Assembly: GCA_902785755.1 (NCBI GenBank)
Contig: CACZZO010000025.1
Span: 1-64,000, forward strand
Source of the DNA: an uncultured Bacteroidia bacterium
GTDB lineage: Bacteria > Bacteroidota > Bacteroidia > Bacteroidales > F082
Reading direction: 5' to 3'
Length of the DNA: 64,000 nucleotides
Position 1 is the stretch's first letter. Every line of letters begins with the position of its first letter. The notes beneath the pieces are model-generated. The model saw nothing but the letters and a program-made list of their open reading frames with translations. It searched no databases and had not been told where the DNA came from. Made by a program: the position numbers and the translations under genes. Below, piece after piece: positions 34,826 to 44,027 of the stretch.

Positions 34826-36136
34826 TCATTCCACCACAACCTTCCGCGTGACACCGCCCAATTTCACAAAATACAGACCTTGCGGCAGTTCGATGGTCGT
34901 TTTGCCATCAATTTCCTTGGACATGACTTCCTGACCAAGAACATTGACAATATGTAGGGTTCCTTCGCCCTCAATGTTGAAAACTCCGTTTGACGGATTA
35001 GGATAAACACGAAGTATGCCCGTTTCCATCTCGTTGAGACCGACAAGGTCTTCGGTGCGGTTCGACAGCATATCCTTCTCACCACGGCCATCTTCGATGA
35101 CGGCACGAATGAGCGGATAGCCATAATCGAACATGCTTTGGCTGCACGAATAACTTGTTGTTACGGAACTGACGAAATCAATGACACTAATTTCGTTGCT
35201 GTTGGGGTCGTACTCGCAGATTTCGAAACGGTTGATATGGATGGGCGCATCATCAAGTATCGGTTGGTTCCATGTCATTTCCACATTGCCGTTGATGTCG
35301 GGCAGGAAAGCCATGTGGATGGTGCCTCTCTGATAACTGGGGATGGGGCAAAGCGTTCCATCAGTGCAAACGCCCGTGATGGTATAGACACGCGCTGCAA
35401 GGTCGCTTCCAATGTTGTCCATGAAATGACCATCCATATAAGGAACCGTAGCCATGTCCACGCCATCGCGGTTGATGATGACATTGGAGATGTACTCGGC
35501 TTGCTCCGAGGTGGTTCCCCATGTGATTAAGTTTTTGTTGGTATTTGGATCGACCGAAGCTGACATAATCTCTACATTGTCCCGGACTTCCACGGAAAAT
35601 ATTTCGTTATCAACACAACCTGCAAATTCGTTATCGTTAATTGTTACAGTGTAGATGCCTGGTTGACTGATTTCTATGTCTTCTGTGTTTTCGTCGCCAG
35701 TTGACCAGTAAATTGAAAATCCATAACTGTCAGCATGTAATCTGATACTTTCGCCTTGGCGTTTCCAAATTAATGGTTCGCTGAATGGATATGGAACATG
35801 ATTGTTCCAAAAAGTAAAACCGAAAACAATTGTTTGGTTACCTGCTGTATGACTTACGTTGAACATATCACAAATAGCATCCTCTTCTTTGAGTGTGATG
35901 GATTCAGTGAAGAATAACTGACCATTTACATTCCATTCGTTGCCGACTTCTGTTCGGCCATGGACAATGATACTGTCATAGGCTCCTTTACAGTAATCAA
36001 ATCCTTGGCCATAGGTGATGTCTTGGATGTCTAGTTCTACATAATCTCTGTTGATGCACTGTCTTTCGTGGTTTTCAGCAATTGTGGTTGAAACACTAGC
36101 CAAAACTAACATTACGATGATAAAAACTTTTTTCAT
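34826..36136 (-). CDS. T9SS type A exported protein
   Basis: 436 residues from the ATG at 36136 (MKKVFIIVMLVLASVSTTIA, signal peptide). The start is preceded by an unusually good GGAGG ribosome-binding site, uncommon in this phylum. The body contains Ig-like beta segments (QPGIYTVTINDNEFAGCVDNEIF) and a fibronectin-like part (ITWGTTSEQAEYISNVIINRDG). The C-terminus is a type A sorting domain (LRVYPNPSNGVFNIEGEG, LPQGLYFVKLGG, TRKVVVE). Passenger function unknown. A structured leader with a terminator hairpin lies upstream (36202-36356), suggesting attenuation. Confidence 0.8.
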   Translation of the reverse strand: MKKVFIIVMLVLASVSTTIAENHERQCINRDYVELDIQDITYGQGFDYCKGAYDSIIVHGRTEVGNEWNVNGQLFFTESITLKEEDAICDMFNVSHTAGNQTIVFGFTFWNNHVPYPFSEPLIWKRQGESIRLHADSYGFSIYWSTGDENTEDIEISQPGIYTVTINDNEFAGCVDNEIFSVEVRDNVEIMSASVDPNTNKNLITWGTTSEQAEYISNVIINRDGVDMATVPYMDGHFMDNIGSDLAARVYTITGVCTDGTLCPIPSYQRGTIHMAFLPDINGNVEMTWNQPILDDAPIHINRFEICEYDPNSNEISVIDFVSSVTTSYSCSQSMFDYGYPLIRAVIEDGRGEKDMLSNRTEDLVGLNEMETGILRVYPNPSNGVFNIEGEGTLHIVNVLGQEVMSKEIDGKTTIELPQGLYFVKLGGVTRKVVVE

Positions 36137-36201
36137 TGTTCCTCCTTTTTTAATTTGTTGATTGTTTATCGATTTATTCTTGTTCATTTTCATTTGGATA
36201 T

Positions 36202-36356
36202 AAAAACAGCGTGGAATCAATTCCTTGCTTGACATCCGGGTTTCCACGCCCACTTCTCTAACAAGTATTCCACGCCGTACCAAGTACGGCATTTGTTTAC
36301 TTGCCCTTGAGAAGTTGCCCCCGCAAACGGGAACAAGTGGAAAAGTGGATGTCAAG
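36202..36356 (-). promoter_or_regulatory. Structured leader RNA with attenuator-like terminator (leader 1)
   Basis: On the minus strand CTTGACATCC (36347-36356) can pair perfectly with GGATGTCAAG (36228-36237), closing a domain that contains ACTTCTC/GAGAAGT, CAAGTA/TACTTG and CCGTAC/GTACGG helices. A terminator GCGTGGAA/TTCCACGC plus five T (36202-36249) encloses the 3' partner of the closing helix, so the two folds compete. A second GCGTGGAAT at 36267-36275 offers an alternative partner. Explains the gene-free interval 36137-36471. No Rfam class recognised. Confidence 0.55.
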
Positions 36357-36471
36357 AACAGCAACAACTGCTATCTGCTAATATGTAAGTTTCTGTTTAT
36401 CTTGTTCTTTTCGATTATTCTTTTTTTTAGTTACTTATAGTGTTGATTTTCATTCTATTAAACTCAAGCAA

Positions 36472-36750
36472 TCACTTCCCATACAAATCAGAATGTGTTC
36501 CTGTATCCGTCATTGTAAGGGTAAGCGTTTTTCCGTACTTTTTCCAAACGAGAAGCCAATCGGGTTGCAAATGACATTCCCAATGTCCTTTGTAATCTCC
36601 TGTCAGTTTATGAGGATAATACGAATCGGGCAATGTTCCTGTCTCGGCAAGGATGCTTAAAGCATTTCGCAAAAGACTCATGTCATAGCCCCGCTTTTGG
36701 CAACGCTTCACATCCTTTTTGAATTGGCCAGTGGTCTTAATCGTGTACAT
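36472..36750 (-). CDS. YafQ/RelE-family toxin
   Basis: 92 residues. YafQ-like mRNA interferase pattern: TTGQFKKDVKRCQKRGYDM at the N-terminus, YYPHKLTGDYKGHWECHLQPDWLLVWK in the centre, and a C-terminal LTLTMTDTGTHSDLYGK. The conserved His in GHWECH and the terminal THSDLY are the expected catalytic region. Ribosome-dependent endonuclease by family. Start overlaps the antitoxin stop by one base (TAATG). Confidence 0.88.
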   Translation of the reverse strand: MYTIKTTGQFKKDVKRCQKRGYDMSLLRNALSILAETGTLPDSYYPHKLTGDYKGHWECHLQPDWLLVWKKYGKTLTLTMTDTGTHSDLYGK

Positions 36751-36971
36751 TAGATACCTAAATCTTCAAACAATTCCTCAACATTGGCATAGGTCGTCAC
36801 CTTGCCTTCCTTTTCTTCTTCGATGGCCTTAGCAAGTGTCCCTCGACGGGAACGCGAAGTATTCACAATGCGGCGTTCTGTTACGCTCACTCCATTTGAT
36901 TCACGAAGGAGTGCCGCCAACGAAGCCGCAAACGGATTGTCTGTGCTGAATCTTAATGTAATCGTTTCCAT
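36750..36971 (-). CDS. Antitoxin of the YafQ-type module
   Basis: 73 residues from the ATG at 36971 (METITLRFSTDN); the ATG at 36995 lies within the -7 box. It begins with a strand like those of ribbon-helix-helix proteins and ends in an acidic helix (YANVEELFEDLGI), as in many RelB/DinJ-type antitoxins. Confidence 0.75.
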   Translation of the reverse strand: METITLRFSTDNPFAASLAALLRESNGVSVTERRIVNTSRSRRGTLAKAIEEEKEGKVTTYANVEELFEDLGI

Positions 36972-36992
36972 TTTGTCATAATTTTCCGCCTG

Positions 36993-37000
36993 CAAATATA
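36993..37000 (-). promoter_or_regulatory. -7 box of the YafQ module
   Basis: TATATTTG on the minus strand, 22 bases before the ATG at 36971. Confidence 0.55.
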
Positions 37001-37049
37001 AACATTTTTCCTTAATTCAAGGTTTTTGTTACCCTATCGCTTTATTTTG

Positions 37050-37057
37050 TACTTTTG
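37050..37057 (+). promoter_or_regulatory. -7 box of cysS
   Basis: TACTTTTG on the plus strand. It overlaps the ATG at 37055, so translation must start later, at 37082. Confidence 0.6.
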
Positions 37058-37081
37058 CACAAAATTCAAAATCCAACAAAG

Positions 37082-38572
37082 ATGAACGGCACCTTATATA
37101 TTTACAACAGCCTCTCGCGCTGCAAGCAACCTTTCAAACCTTTGAACGCCCCACATGTGGGCATGTATGTCTGCGGTCCCACCGTTTATGGCGATGCACA
37201 CCTAGGCCACGCGCGTCCAGCCATCACTTTCGACTTGGTTTTCAGGTATTTGCAGCATCTTGGCTACAAAGTCCGCTATGTGCGCAACATCACCGACGTG
37301 GGTCACTTGGAGCACGATGCCGATGAAGGCGAGGACAAAATCGCAAAGAAAGCCCGCCTCGAACACCTTGAGCCGATGGAGGTGGCGCAATATTACACCA
37401 ACCGCTATCACGCCGCGATGGACAAACTGAACGTGCTGCGCCCCTCGATTGAGCCACACGCTTCGGGACACATCATCGAACAGATTGCGATGGTGCAGAA
37501 GATCCTCGACCACGGCTATGCCTACGTCGAAAACGGCTCGGTGTATTTCGACATCGAGAAATATAACAAGGAGCACCCCTACGGCATCCTCTCGGGACGC
37601 AACTTCGAAGAAATGCTCAACACCACGCGCGAACTGAGTGGTCAGGAGGAGAAACACAACCCCGTCGATTTCGCATTGTGGAAAAAGGCTGAGCCTAAGC
37701 ACATTATGCGCTGGCCTTCGCCTTGGAGCGACGGTTTCCCGGGCTGGCACATGGAGTGCTCGGCCATGGGTTGCAAATATCTCGGCGAGACCTTCGACAT
37801 CCACGGTGGCGGCATGGATCTCATGTTCCCTCACCACGAGTCGGAGATTGCGCAAAGCGTGGCGGCCAACGGCAAGCAGCCTGTCACCTATTGGATGCAC
37901 AACAACATGATCACCATCGGCGGACAAAAGATGGGCAAGTCGCTCGGCAACTTCATCACCCTTGATGAGTTCTTCAACGGCAGCCACATCAATGCCAAGG
38001 GCGAAGAGATGATTGCGCAGCCCTACAGCCCCATGACCATCCGCTTCTTCATCCTGCAAGCCCACTACCGCAGCACCTTGGACTTCTCAAACGAAGCCCT
38101 ACAAGCCGCCGAAAAGGGCTACAACCGCCTGATGGAAGCCGTGAAAGCCGCCAAGACCTTGAAAGCCACCGATGGCGCACAACCGCTTGACATCCAAAAG
38201 ATTGTGGATGCCTGCTATGATGCCATGAACGACGACTTCAACAGCCCCATCGTCATCGCGAACCTCTTTGAGGCCGTGCGCATCGTGAACACCGTGAAGG
38301 ACGGCAAGGCACAAATCAACGCCGAGGAACTGGCTTTGCTCAACAAATTGTTCCAAGATTTCGTTTTCGACATTCTCGGCCTCGTGGAAAGCAATGCCTC
38401 TGACGGCAGCGGTGCCCTCGTCGATGGCCTGATGCAAACCATCATCGACATCCGCAAGCAAGCCCGCGCCAACAAGGACTGGGCCACTTCAGACAAGATT
38501 CGTAACGAATTAGCCAAACTTCACATCACTTTGAAGGACGGCAAGGAAGGCACGAGTTGGGTTGTGGATTAA
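37082..38572 (+). CDS. cysS: Cysteinyl-tRNA synthetase
   Basis: 496 residues from the ATG at 37082 ([13 protein letters not shown]). Charges tRNA-Cys. Class I motifs: HLGH (residues 40-43, the HIGH box) just after the zinc-ligand Cys 31 ([10 protein letters not shown]), GWHMECSAM and [18 protein letters not shown] with further zinc ligands, and KMGKS as the KMSKS box near 281. Length and order are normal. Followed 27 bases later by the patatin gene on the same strand. Confidence 0.97.
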   Translation: MNGTLYIYNSLSRCKQPFKPLNAPHVGMYVCGPTVYGDAHLGHARPAITFDLVFRYLQHLGYKVRYVRNITDVGHLEHDADEGEDKIAKKARLEHLEPMEVAQYYTNRYHAAMDKLNVLRPSIEPHASGHIIEQIAMVQKILDHGYAYVENGSVYFDIEKYNKEHPYGILSGRNFEEMLNTTRELSGQEEKHNPVDFALWKKAEPKHIMRWPSPWSDGFPGWHMECSAMGCKYLGETFDIHGGGMDLMFPHHESEIAQSVAANGKQPVTYWMHNNMITIGGQKMGKSLGNFITLDEFFNGSHINAKGEEMIAQPYSPMTIRFFILQAHYRSTLDFSNEALQAAEKGYNRLMEAVKAAKTLKATDGAQPLDIQKIVDACYDAMNDDFNSPIVIANLFEAVRIVNTVKDGKAQINAEELALLNKLFQDFVFDILGLVESNASDGSGALVDGLMQTIIDIRKQARANKDWATSDKIRNELAKLHITLKDGKEGTSWVVD

Positions 38573-38599
38573 GATACTTAACCCCAAAAAATCAATAAT

Positions 38600-39622
38600 A
38601 TGGCATACAAATTCAAAAATCTCGTCTTCGAGGGCGGCGGCGTGAAAGGCATTGCCTACGTGGGTGCCCTCGAAGTCCTTGAAAGAGAAAAAATCCTGAA
38701 GAACATCCAGCGCGTGGCTGGTACATCAGCGGGCGCGATGGTTGCCGTTCTCGTCGGATTGGGCTACAACACCGAAGACCTGAGAAACATCCTTTGGAAC
38801 CTCGATTTCAAGGAATTCATGGATAGTTCTTGGGGCTTCATCCGCAATACCAGTCGCTTGCTCAACGATTTCGGCTGGTACAAAGGCGACTTTTTCCGCA
38901 AGTTGATGGGAAACTATATCAAAGAAAAGACTGGCAACAGCGAATCCACGTTTGAGGACATCTACAAACTCAAGAAAGAAGGTTATCCATTCAGGGATAT
39001 TTTCCTGATTGGCAGCAACTTGTCAACAGGTTTTTCCGAAATTTTCTCCCACGAACACACGCCAAACCTTTGCGTGGCCGATGCCGCCCGAATCTCCATG
39101 TCCATCCCTCTGTTTTTCGCTGCCGTGCGCGGTATGCGTGGCGATGTTTATGTGGACGGCGGTCTGTTAGACAACTACTCCATCAAGGTCTTCGACCGTC
39201 TGAAATATGTGAAAACCAATCATGTACGCACCGAGTATTACGAAGAAATCAACGAAACGCTCAAGGACAAGCCCCGCAAAATATCCGATTATGTCTACAA
39301 CAAGGAAACGTTAGGATTCCGTTTGGACTCCGAAGCCGAAATTGCCATGTTCCGCGATAATGCAGAACCTCCCATCCGGGAAATCGAGGATTTCTTTGAC
39401 TACACAAAGGCTTTGCTGAATACCCTCATCGACTTCCAAAACAATGTGCATTTGCACAACGACGACTGGCAGCGCACGATTTATATCGACTCGTTGGGCG
39501 TCAGCTCCATCGACTTCAACATTAAAGACGAAAAGAAGGAGGAACTTGTGCAATCAGGCATCAAGCACACGGAAAAATATCTGGATTGGTTCAACGATGA
39601 ATCGGAGAAGGCCAACAAATGA
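38600..39622 (+). CDS. Patatin-like phospholipase
   Basis: 340 residues, no signal peptide. Lipid acyl hydrolase with a Ser-Asp dyad: oxyanion-hole GGGVKGIAYVGAL at about residues 12-24, nucleophile in GTSAGA (Ser 43), and Asp in DGGLLDNYS near 190. Probably cytoplasmic or membrane-associated; lipid substrate not evident. Likely co-transcribed with cysS. It ends three bases before the convergent MORN lipoprotein gene. Confidence 0.9.
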   Translation: MAYKFKNLVFEGGGVKGIAYVGALEVLEREKILKNIQRVAGTSAGAMVAVLVGLGYNTEDLRNILWNLDFKEFMDSSWGFIRNTSRLLNDFGWYKGDFFRKLMGNYIKEKTGNSESTFEDIYKLKKEGYPFRDIFLIGSNLSTGFSEIFSHEHTPNLCVADAARISMSIPLFFAAVRGMRGDVYVDGGLLDNYSIKVFDRLKYVKTNHVRTEYYEEINETLKDKPRKISDYVYNKETLGFRLDSEAEIAMFRDNAEPPIREIEDFFDYTKALLNTLIDFQNNVHLHNDDWQRTIYIDSLGVSSIDFNIKDEKKEELVQSGIKHTEKYLDWFNDESEKANK

Positions 39623-39625
39623 GCC

Positions 39626-40042
39626 TCACTCGCCGAAATCCACTTCCTTCAGGAGGTTGCCCTGCTCGTCGTAGAATTTCCACTTGCCGCAGTGCTTGCC
39701 TTCCTTGTAGAAACCTTCTTGGTACAGGTTGCCGTTTTCTTGCCAAACCGTAGCCTCGCCCGTGCGCAGCCCGTTGCTGAAAAAGCCAATACTTTGCACG
39801 CGCCCGTCAGGAAAATAGGCCTTCCATTTCCCCTCCATCTTGCCGTCTTTCATGCCGCCTTCCATCTTCACCTGCCCCGACTCGTAATACTCGCTTTCCT
39901 TCACGCAGTTGTTGTGTTTATCGAAATAGCGAACCACCTGCGGCTGTCCGTTGGGATACGAAACCATCACTTTTTCAGTCAATTGCGCCGTGCAAGAGGC
40001 CAAAAACAACATCGTGCAAAAAACAAGGAATATCTTTCTCAT
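39626..40042 (-). CDS. Lipoprotein with MORN-type repeats
   Basis: 138 residues. Lipobox LASC puts the lipidated Cys at about residue 17. Four or five YwqK/MORN-like repeats follow: YPNGQPQVVRYFD, YYESGQVKMEGGMKDGKMEGKW, YFPDGRVQSIGFF, ENGNLYQEGFYKEGKHCGKW. Such repeats often mediate lipid or protein contact. Third gene of the operon GT2-pyrC-this gene; starts 12 bases after the pyrC stop. Confidence 0.8.
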   Translation of the reverse strand: MRKIFLVFCTMLFLASCTAQLTEKVMVSYPNGQPQVVRYFDKHNNCVKESEYYESGQVKMEGGMKDGKMEGKWKAYFPDGRVQSIGFFSNGLRTGEATVWQENGNLYQEGFYKEGKHCGKWKFYDEQGNLLKEVDFGE

Positions 40043-40054
40043 TTTCAGTTTGTT

Positions 40055-41431
40055 TTATCTGTTAAACACCAGTCTTTCTCCCCGAATTACATCGTGGAAC
40101 TCACCGTTTTCATACACCAAATTGCCGTTCACGAAGGTGTGCGAAACGCGGGAACGAATCCACATGCGCTTGTAGGGCGTCCAATGGCATTTGGTGAACT
40201 CGTTGGCGGTCGAAATCACATGTCGGTCGTTCAAATCCACGAGAGCCAAATCAGCGTGATAGCCTTCGCGGATGAAGCCCCGGCGGTCGATTTGATACAA
40301 AATGGCCGGATTGTGGCACAACCACTGCACCACTTGCGGGAATGTCAGCATACCATCAAGAACCCATTCGAGCATCACTTCCAACGAATGTTGGATGGAC
40401 GCAAATCCAGACTTGCTCGTGAAATAGTTGCCCGTGTATTTCTCGTTGCGGCGATGCGGCGCGTGGTCGGAGGCGATGGTGTCAATCAGTCCGATTTGTA
40501 AGGCTTCCATCAGCTCAACCTTGTTCTTTTCCGACTTGATGGCCGGATTGCACTTGATGCTGAATTTCATTTTCCGGTAGTCATCGTCGCAAAAACGCAA
40601 GTAATGCGGGCAAGTTTCCGCCGTTATCTTTTTGTCTTTCAACGGAATGTCATTCCTAAACAATTCCAATTCCTTTGCCGTGGAAACATGCAAGATATGG
40701 AGTTTGGCATCCGTTTTCAAAGCCAAATCGACGGCCTTTGAGGATGACAGGTAACAAGCCATTTCGGTGCGAATCTTGGGATGCAAAGGGGCTTTTGGCT
40801 CCACGATGTCCCTTTCCACCATCTCTGCATACAATTCTGAGTTGTGCTTGATAAGTTCCTCGTCCTCGCAATGCGCGGCAATCAGGCAAGGCGACTCCTT
40901 AAATATGGCTTCCAAAACCTCATCCTTATCGACAAGCATATTGCCCGTGCTACTGCCCATAAAAACCTTGATGCCACAGACTTTCTTTGGGTCGGTTTTC
41001 ACGATTTCCGAAAGGTTGTCATTAGTCGCGCCGAGATAGAAAGAATAGTTTGCCAACGACTTCTCGGCGGCAAGGTCAAACTTCTGTTGCAGAAGCTCTT
41101 GCGTAGTGGTTTGAGGGTCAGTGTTGGGCATGTCCATAAACGAGGTCACGCCACCGGCCACGGCTGCATGGCTTTCGGTGTAGATGTCCCCCTTGTAGGT
41201 CAAGCCCGGTTCACGGAAATGCACATGCTCGTCGATGATGCCCGGAATGAGGTATTTGCCTGTGGCGTCAATCTCATGCGCCAGTTCCATGTCAAAACCT
41301 GTAATCTGGTCCGTCGAGGGGTTGTCCCCTTCCCTAATAATCTTGGCAATCTTGCCGTCCGAAACAAAAACACTTGCCACGAAGGTTTGGCCTTCGTTGA
41401 CAAGTGTCGCATTTTTAATAAGATAGTTCAT
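40055..41431 (-). CDS. pyrC: Dihydroorotase
   Basis: 458 residues from the ATG at 41431 (MNYLIKNATLV). Cyclises carbamoyl aspartate in pyrimidine synthesis. Metal-binding DEHVHFREPG (His 69, His 71), the carboxylated Lys region GIKVFMGSSTG, HCEDE, HILHVST and catalytic SDHAPHRRNEK are all present. This is the class I type of about 450 residues. Four-base overlap (ATGA) with the preceding glycosyltransferase, a common Bacteroidota pairing. Confidence 0.93.
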   Translation of the reverse strand: MNYLIKNATLVNEGQTFVASVFVSDGKIAKIIREGDNPSTDQITGFDMELAHEIDATGKYLIPGIIDEHVHFREPGLTYKGDIYTESHAAVAGGVTSFMDMPNTDPQTTTQELLQQKFDLAAEKSLANYSFYLGATNDNLSEIVKTDPKKVCGIKVFMGSSTGNMLVDKDEVLEAIFKESPCLIAAHCEDEELIKHNSELYAEMVERDIVEPKAPLHPKIRTEMACYLSSSKAVDLALKTDAKLHILHVSTAKELELFRNDIPLKDKKITAETCPHYLRFCDDDYRKMKFSIKCNPAIKSEKNKVELMEALQIGLIDTIASDHAPHRRNEKYTGNYFTSKSGFASIQHSLEVMLEWVLDGMLTFPQVVQWLCHNPAILYQIDRRGFIREGYHADLALVDLNDRHVISTANEFTKCHWTPYKRMWIRSRVSHTFVNGNLVYENGEFHDVIRGERLVFNR

Positions 41432-42162
41432 TTTCTCGGTTTTATCTTTCCTGTCAAACCCCTCCAACGCAGATTGATGACCCCGAAAACGGCTTCCTTG
41501 AAGATACCTTTGCTCATCTTCGACTGACCTTCGCGGCGGTCGGTGAAGATGATGGGCACTTCCTCAATCTTGAAGCCAAGTTTCCAAGCGGTGTATTTCA
41601 TCTCAATTTGGAAGGCATAGCCAACGAACTTGATTCTATCCAAGTCGATGGTTTCGAGCACTTTGCGCGTGTAGCACACAAAGCCTGCAGTGGTGTCGCG
41701 CACCTGCATCCGCGTGACAAAGCGGACGTATGCCGAAGCGTAATACGACATCAAGACGCGACCCATCGGCCAATTGACCACATTGACACCCGTCTTATAG
41801 CGCGACCCGACAGCCAAATCAGCACCATTGGCGCAAGCATCGTGCAGTCGCGACAAGTCGTCGGGATTGTGAGAGAAGTCGGCATCCATCTCGAAAACAT
41901 ACTGATAATCACGCTCCAAAGCCCACTTGAAGCCCGTGATGTAAGCCGTTCCAAGACCCAACTTGCCCGCCCTTTGAATCATAAACAGGCGGTCGCCGAA
42001 CTCTGTCATTAGCGTTTTCACGATGTCGGCGGTGCCGTCGGGGCTGTTGTCGTCGATAATCAGAATATCGAACGCCATCGGCAAGTTGAAGACGTAGCGA
42101 ATGATGTTCTCGATGTTCTCTTTCTCCTTGTAAGTCGGGATGATGACCAAATTCTCTGACAT
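41428..42162 (-). CDS. Polyprenol monophosphomannose synthase-like glycosyltransferase (GT2)
   Basis: 244 residues from the ATG at 42162 (MSENLVIIPTYKEKENI). DPM1-type GT2 fold: IDDNSPDGTADIV near 35-47, MDADFSHNP with the metal-binding DxD near 95, GSRYKTGVNVVNWPMGR, and the C-terminal TDRREGQSKMS. Transfers mannose or a related sugar from a nucleotide sugar to a lipid carrier at the inner membrane. No C-terminal membrane span. First gene of the operon with pyrC. Confidence 0.9.
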   Translation of the reverse strand: MSENLVIIPTYKEKENIENIIRYVFNLPMAFDILIIDDNSPDGTADIVKTLMTEFGDRLFMIQRAGKLGLGTAYITGFKWALERDYQYVFEMDADFSHNPDDLSRLHDACANGADLAVGSRYKTGVNVVNWPMGRVLMSYYASAYVRFVTRMQVRDTTAGFVCYTRKVLETIDLDRIKFVGYAFQIEMKYTAWKLGFKIEEVPIIFTDRREGQSKMSKGIFKEAVFGVINLRWRGLTGKIKPRK

Positions 42163-42190
42163 AAACCAAGTTCGTTTTCCTATCAACGCG

Positions 42191-42198
42191 CAAAGGTA
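42191..42198 (-). promoter_or_regulatory. -7 box of the GT2-pyrC operon
   Basis: TACCTTTG on the minus strand, 29 bases before the ATG at 42162. It excludes the upstream in-frame ATG at 42261. Confidence 0.55.
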
Positions 42199-42264
42199 AT
42201 GAAAATTGCAGACAAAACGACAGAAATGCAGAAAATTGATTTTGCCAACATTGAGGAACACCCT

Positions 42265-42365
42265 TATAGTTGCTCCAAATCTCCGATTTTTTCATAGATT
42301 TGGAGCAAGTATAGGCTATAGTCGCTCCAAATCTCGAATTTTTTGCATGATTTGGAGCAAGTATA
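42265..42365. repeat. Two 49-nt hairpin units downstream of the DUF234 ATPase
   Basis: Units at 42265-42313 and 42317-42365, spaced 52 bases apart. Each has arms near TATAgTtGCTCCAAATCT and its complement, with a 13-15 base spacer. They start six bases beyond the ATPase stop. Confidence 0.85.
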
Positions 42366-42371
42366 AGCACC

Positions 42372-43817
42372 TTATGGCAACTTGAACAGGTCGTCCATCA
42401 TGACTTCGCTTTGCGCCATGCCCCAATATTTGTTGTGCGTAAGCCCAAAGGTGGTGATGAACGTCAGGTGAAGCGCAGCCTTGGTTTTCGTATGGTGTCG
42501 AAAGACTGACATCTTGGTTCTCAGGCGTTTGCTGTAGTCGTCGGTGATGGTGTAGGAATGTTTGCTGTATTTCATCTCGCAGATGTTAATCACATCGTCG
42601 GCGCGGCTCAAAAGCAGGTCGATTTGTGCGCCTTCCCACTCGGTTTCGTCCTCGTCCACCATGGGTTTCGTACTCCATCCGTAGGCATTAGTCAAAACGC
42701 CAGAAATCCCTAACTTCTTCTTAATCTGCGGAATATGATGCAGGCAAACCCGCTCGAAGGCATAGCCTGCCCAAGCGTCGTGGGTATGTTCGTCGAGGTT
42801 GCTCCAATATTGGCCGTCTTGCCCCGAATGTTTGGCCACGAAGCGAAGATGGAACAAGGTGAACAAGTCGGTGAGTTGATACAACATGCCCTTCGACTTC
42901 CTCCCCATCGAGGAATAGGAGCGGATGAAATCGCAGAGTTGCAAGTCTTTCAAGGTCTTGGTCAATGCGCCGCCCGAAGGCAGTTTGAGCGCTTCCTTCA
43001 ACTCCTGTTGCGTCATGCCTTTCCCGTTCTCGACCAATTCCTCAACCACCTGACGGGCCATCGTGGAGTCCTTGAACAGCGAGCGGAACAGGAAATTGTA
43101 TTCCGTGCGCAGCGGTGCGCCATCGGCGAAAAAGAGCCTGTCGATGTTTTGGGCGAAGGTGAGGTTTTTGTCGAGCATGTCTATATAATAAGGTATGCCG
43201 CCGAAAATCATGTAGGCCTCGGTGATTTGGTAGCGCGTCCAAACGATGCCTTTCTGCTCCAACTGCGCCTCCATCTCGCCCAAGGTGAACGGCGCAAGAT
43301 AGATGGTGCGCGAACAGCGGTTGTAAAGTCCGCCCTTGTCGCCAATGACCTTGTTCATCATCCACGAGGTGGAACTGCCGCAGATGAAGAGTTTCAGCCC
43401 GTCGCGGGTGGATGCCCAAGTGTTCCAGAAATAGCTGAAGGCCGTCAGGAACTTGGACTTGGGCGTGTCCATCCAAGGCAACTCGTCGAAAAACACGACG
43501 ATGCGTTCTTTTCTGAGGCTGCCCAAATAGGCTTGAAGCTGCTCGAAAGCCTCAAACCAGTTGGTTGGCCGCCGCAAGTCTTGCCCCGACCGTTTTTGCA
43601 ACTCCCTCTGAAACAGCGACAACTGCACCACCATTGGGGTTTCGTAACTGCCGGTGAACATGAAGTCGAACTCGTTGTGGAAAAACTCCCTGATGAGGAA
43701 GGTCTTCCCCACCCTGCGGCGGCCATACACCGCCACCATTCGTGCCTCGCGCTGTTCGCAAACCGATTCAAGCAGTTGTTGCTCATACTTCCGTCCTATG
43801 ATTTTGTTGTCGTTCAT
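42372..43817 (-). CDS. Orphan AAA ATPase, DUF234-type, framed by hairpin units
   Basis: 481 residues from the ATG at 43817 (MNDNKIIGRKYEQQLLESV). Walker A AVYGRRRVGKTFLI (about 30-43), Walker B RIVVFFDELPWM, and the sensor KLFICGSSTSWMM. A winged-helix part (GMTQQELKEALKLPSGGALTKTL) precedes the DUF234 nuclease-like C-terminus (EGAQIDLLLSRADDVINICEMKYS). Archaeal-type ATPase family; function unknown. Flanked on both sides by members of one 49-nt hairpin repeat that I see nowhere else in the window. Confidence 0.87.
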   Translation of the reverse strand: MNDNKIIGRKYEQQLLESVCEQREARMVAVYGRRRVGKTFLIREFFHNEFDFMFTGSYETPMVVQLSLFQRELQKRSGQDLRRPTNWFEAFEQLQAYLGSLRKERIVVFFDELPWMDTPKSKFLTAFSYFWNTWASTRDGLKLFICGSSTSWMMNKVIGDKGGLYNRCSRTIYLAPFTLGEMEAQLEQKGIVWTRYQITEAYMIFGGIPYYIDMLDKNLTFAQNIDRLFFADGAPLRTEYNFLFRSLFKDSTMARQVVEELVENGKGMTQQELKEALKLPSGGALTKTLKDLQLCDFIRSYSSMGRKSKGMLYQLTDLFTLFHLRFVAKHSGQDGQYWSNLDEHTHDAWAGYAFERVCLHHIPQIKKKLGISGVLTNAYGWSTKPMVDEDETEWEGAQIDLLLSRADDVINICEMKYSKHSYTITDDYSKRLRTKMSVFRHHTKTKAALHLTFITTFGLTHNKYWGMAQSEVMMDDLFKLP

Positions 43818-43842
43818 GGCTTTATCTCCTTGATTCACGCCG

Positions 43843-43850
43843 CAAAGATA
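43843..43850 (-). promoter_or_regulatory. -7 box of the DUF234 ATPase
   Basis: TATCTTTG on the minus strand, 26 bases before the ATG at 43817. Confidence 0.55.
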
Positions 43851-43874
43851 AATCTTTTTTCAGAACGACACCCT

Positions 43875-43945
43875 TATACTCGCTCCAAATCTCCGATTTT
43901 TTCATAGATTTGGAGCAAGTATAGGCTATAGTTGCTCCAAATCTT
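43875..43945. repeat. Hairpin unit 3 and half-unit 4 upstream of the DUF234 ATPase
   Basis: A complete 49-nt unit (43875-43923) nearly identical to unit 1, then only the left arm of a fourth (43927-43945). The complete unit lies just upstream of the ATPase promoter, so regulatory use is possible. Confidence 0.8.
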
Positions 43946-44001
43946 GGAATTTTACGAGGTTTTAGACACATTTTGTTACGGCTGCCGCAACGCAAAACAA
44001 A

Positions 44002-44027
44002 AAAAGCCTGCCCGAAGGCAGGCTTTT
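44002..44027 (-). terminator. Terminator of the GDIF-family gene at 44137
   Basis: AAAAGCCTGCC-cgaa-GGCAGGCTTTT followed by T-rich sequence on the minus strand. A slightly imperfect copy stands at 44739-44764. Confidence 0.75.

Noticed and set aside
42265..43945. 49-nt units considered as a CRISPR array
   Set aside because: Units are near-contiguous palindromes separated by three bases, not repeats with unique spacers.
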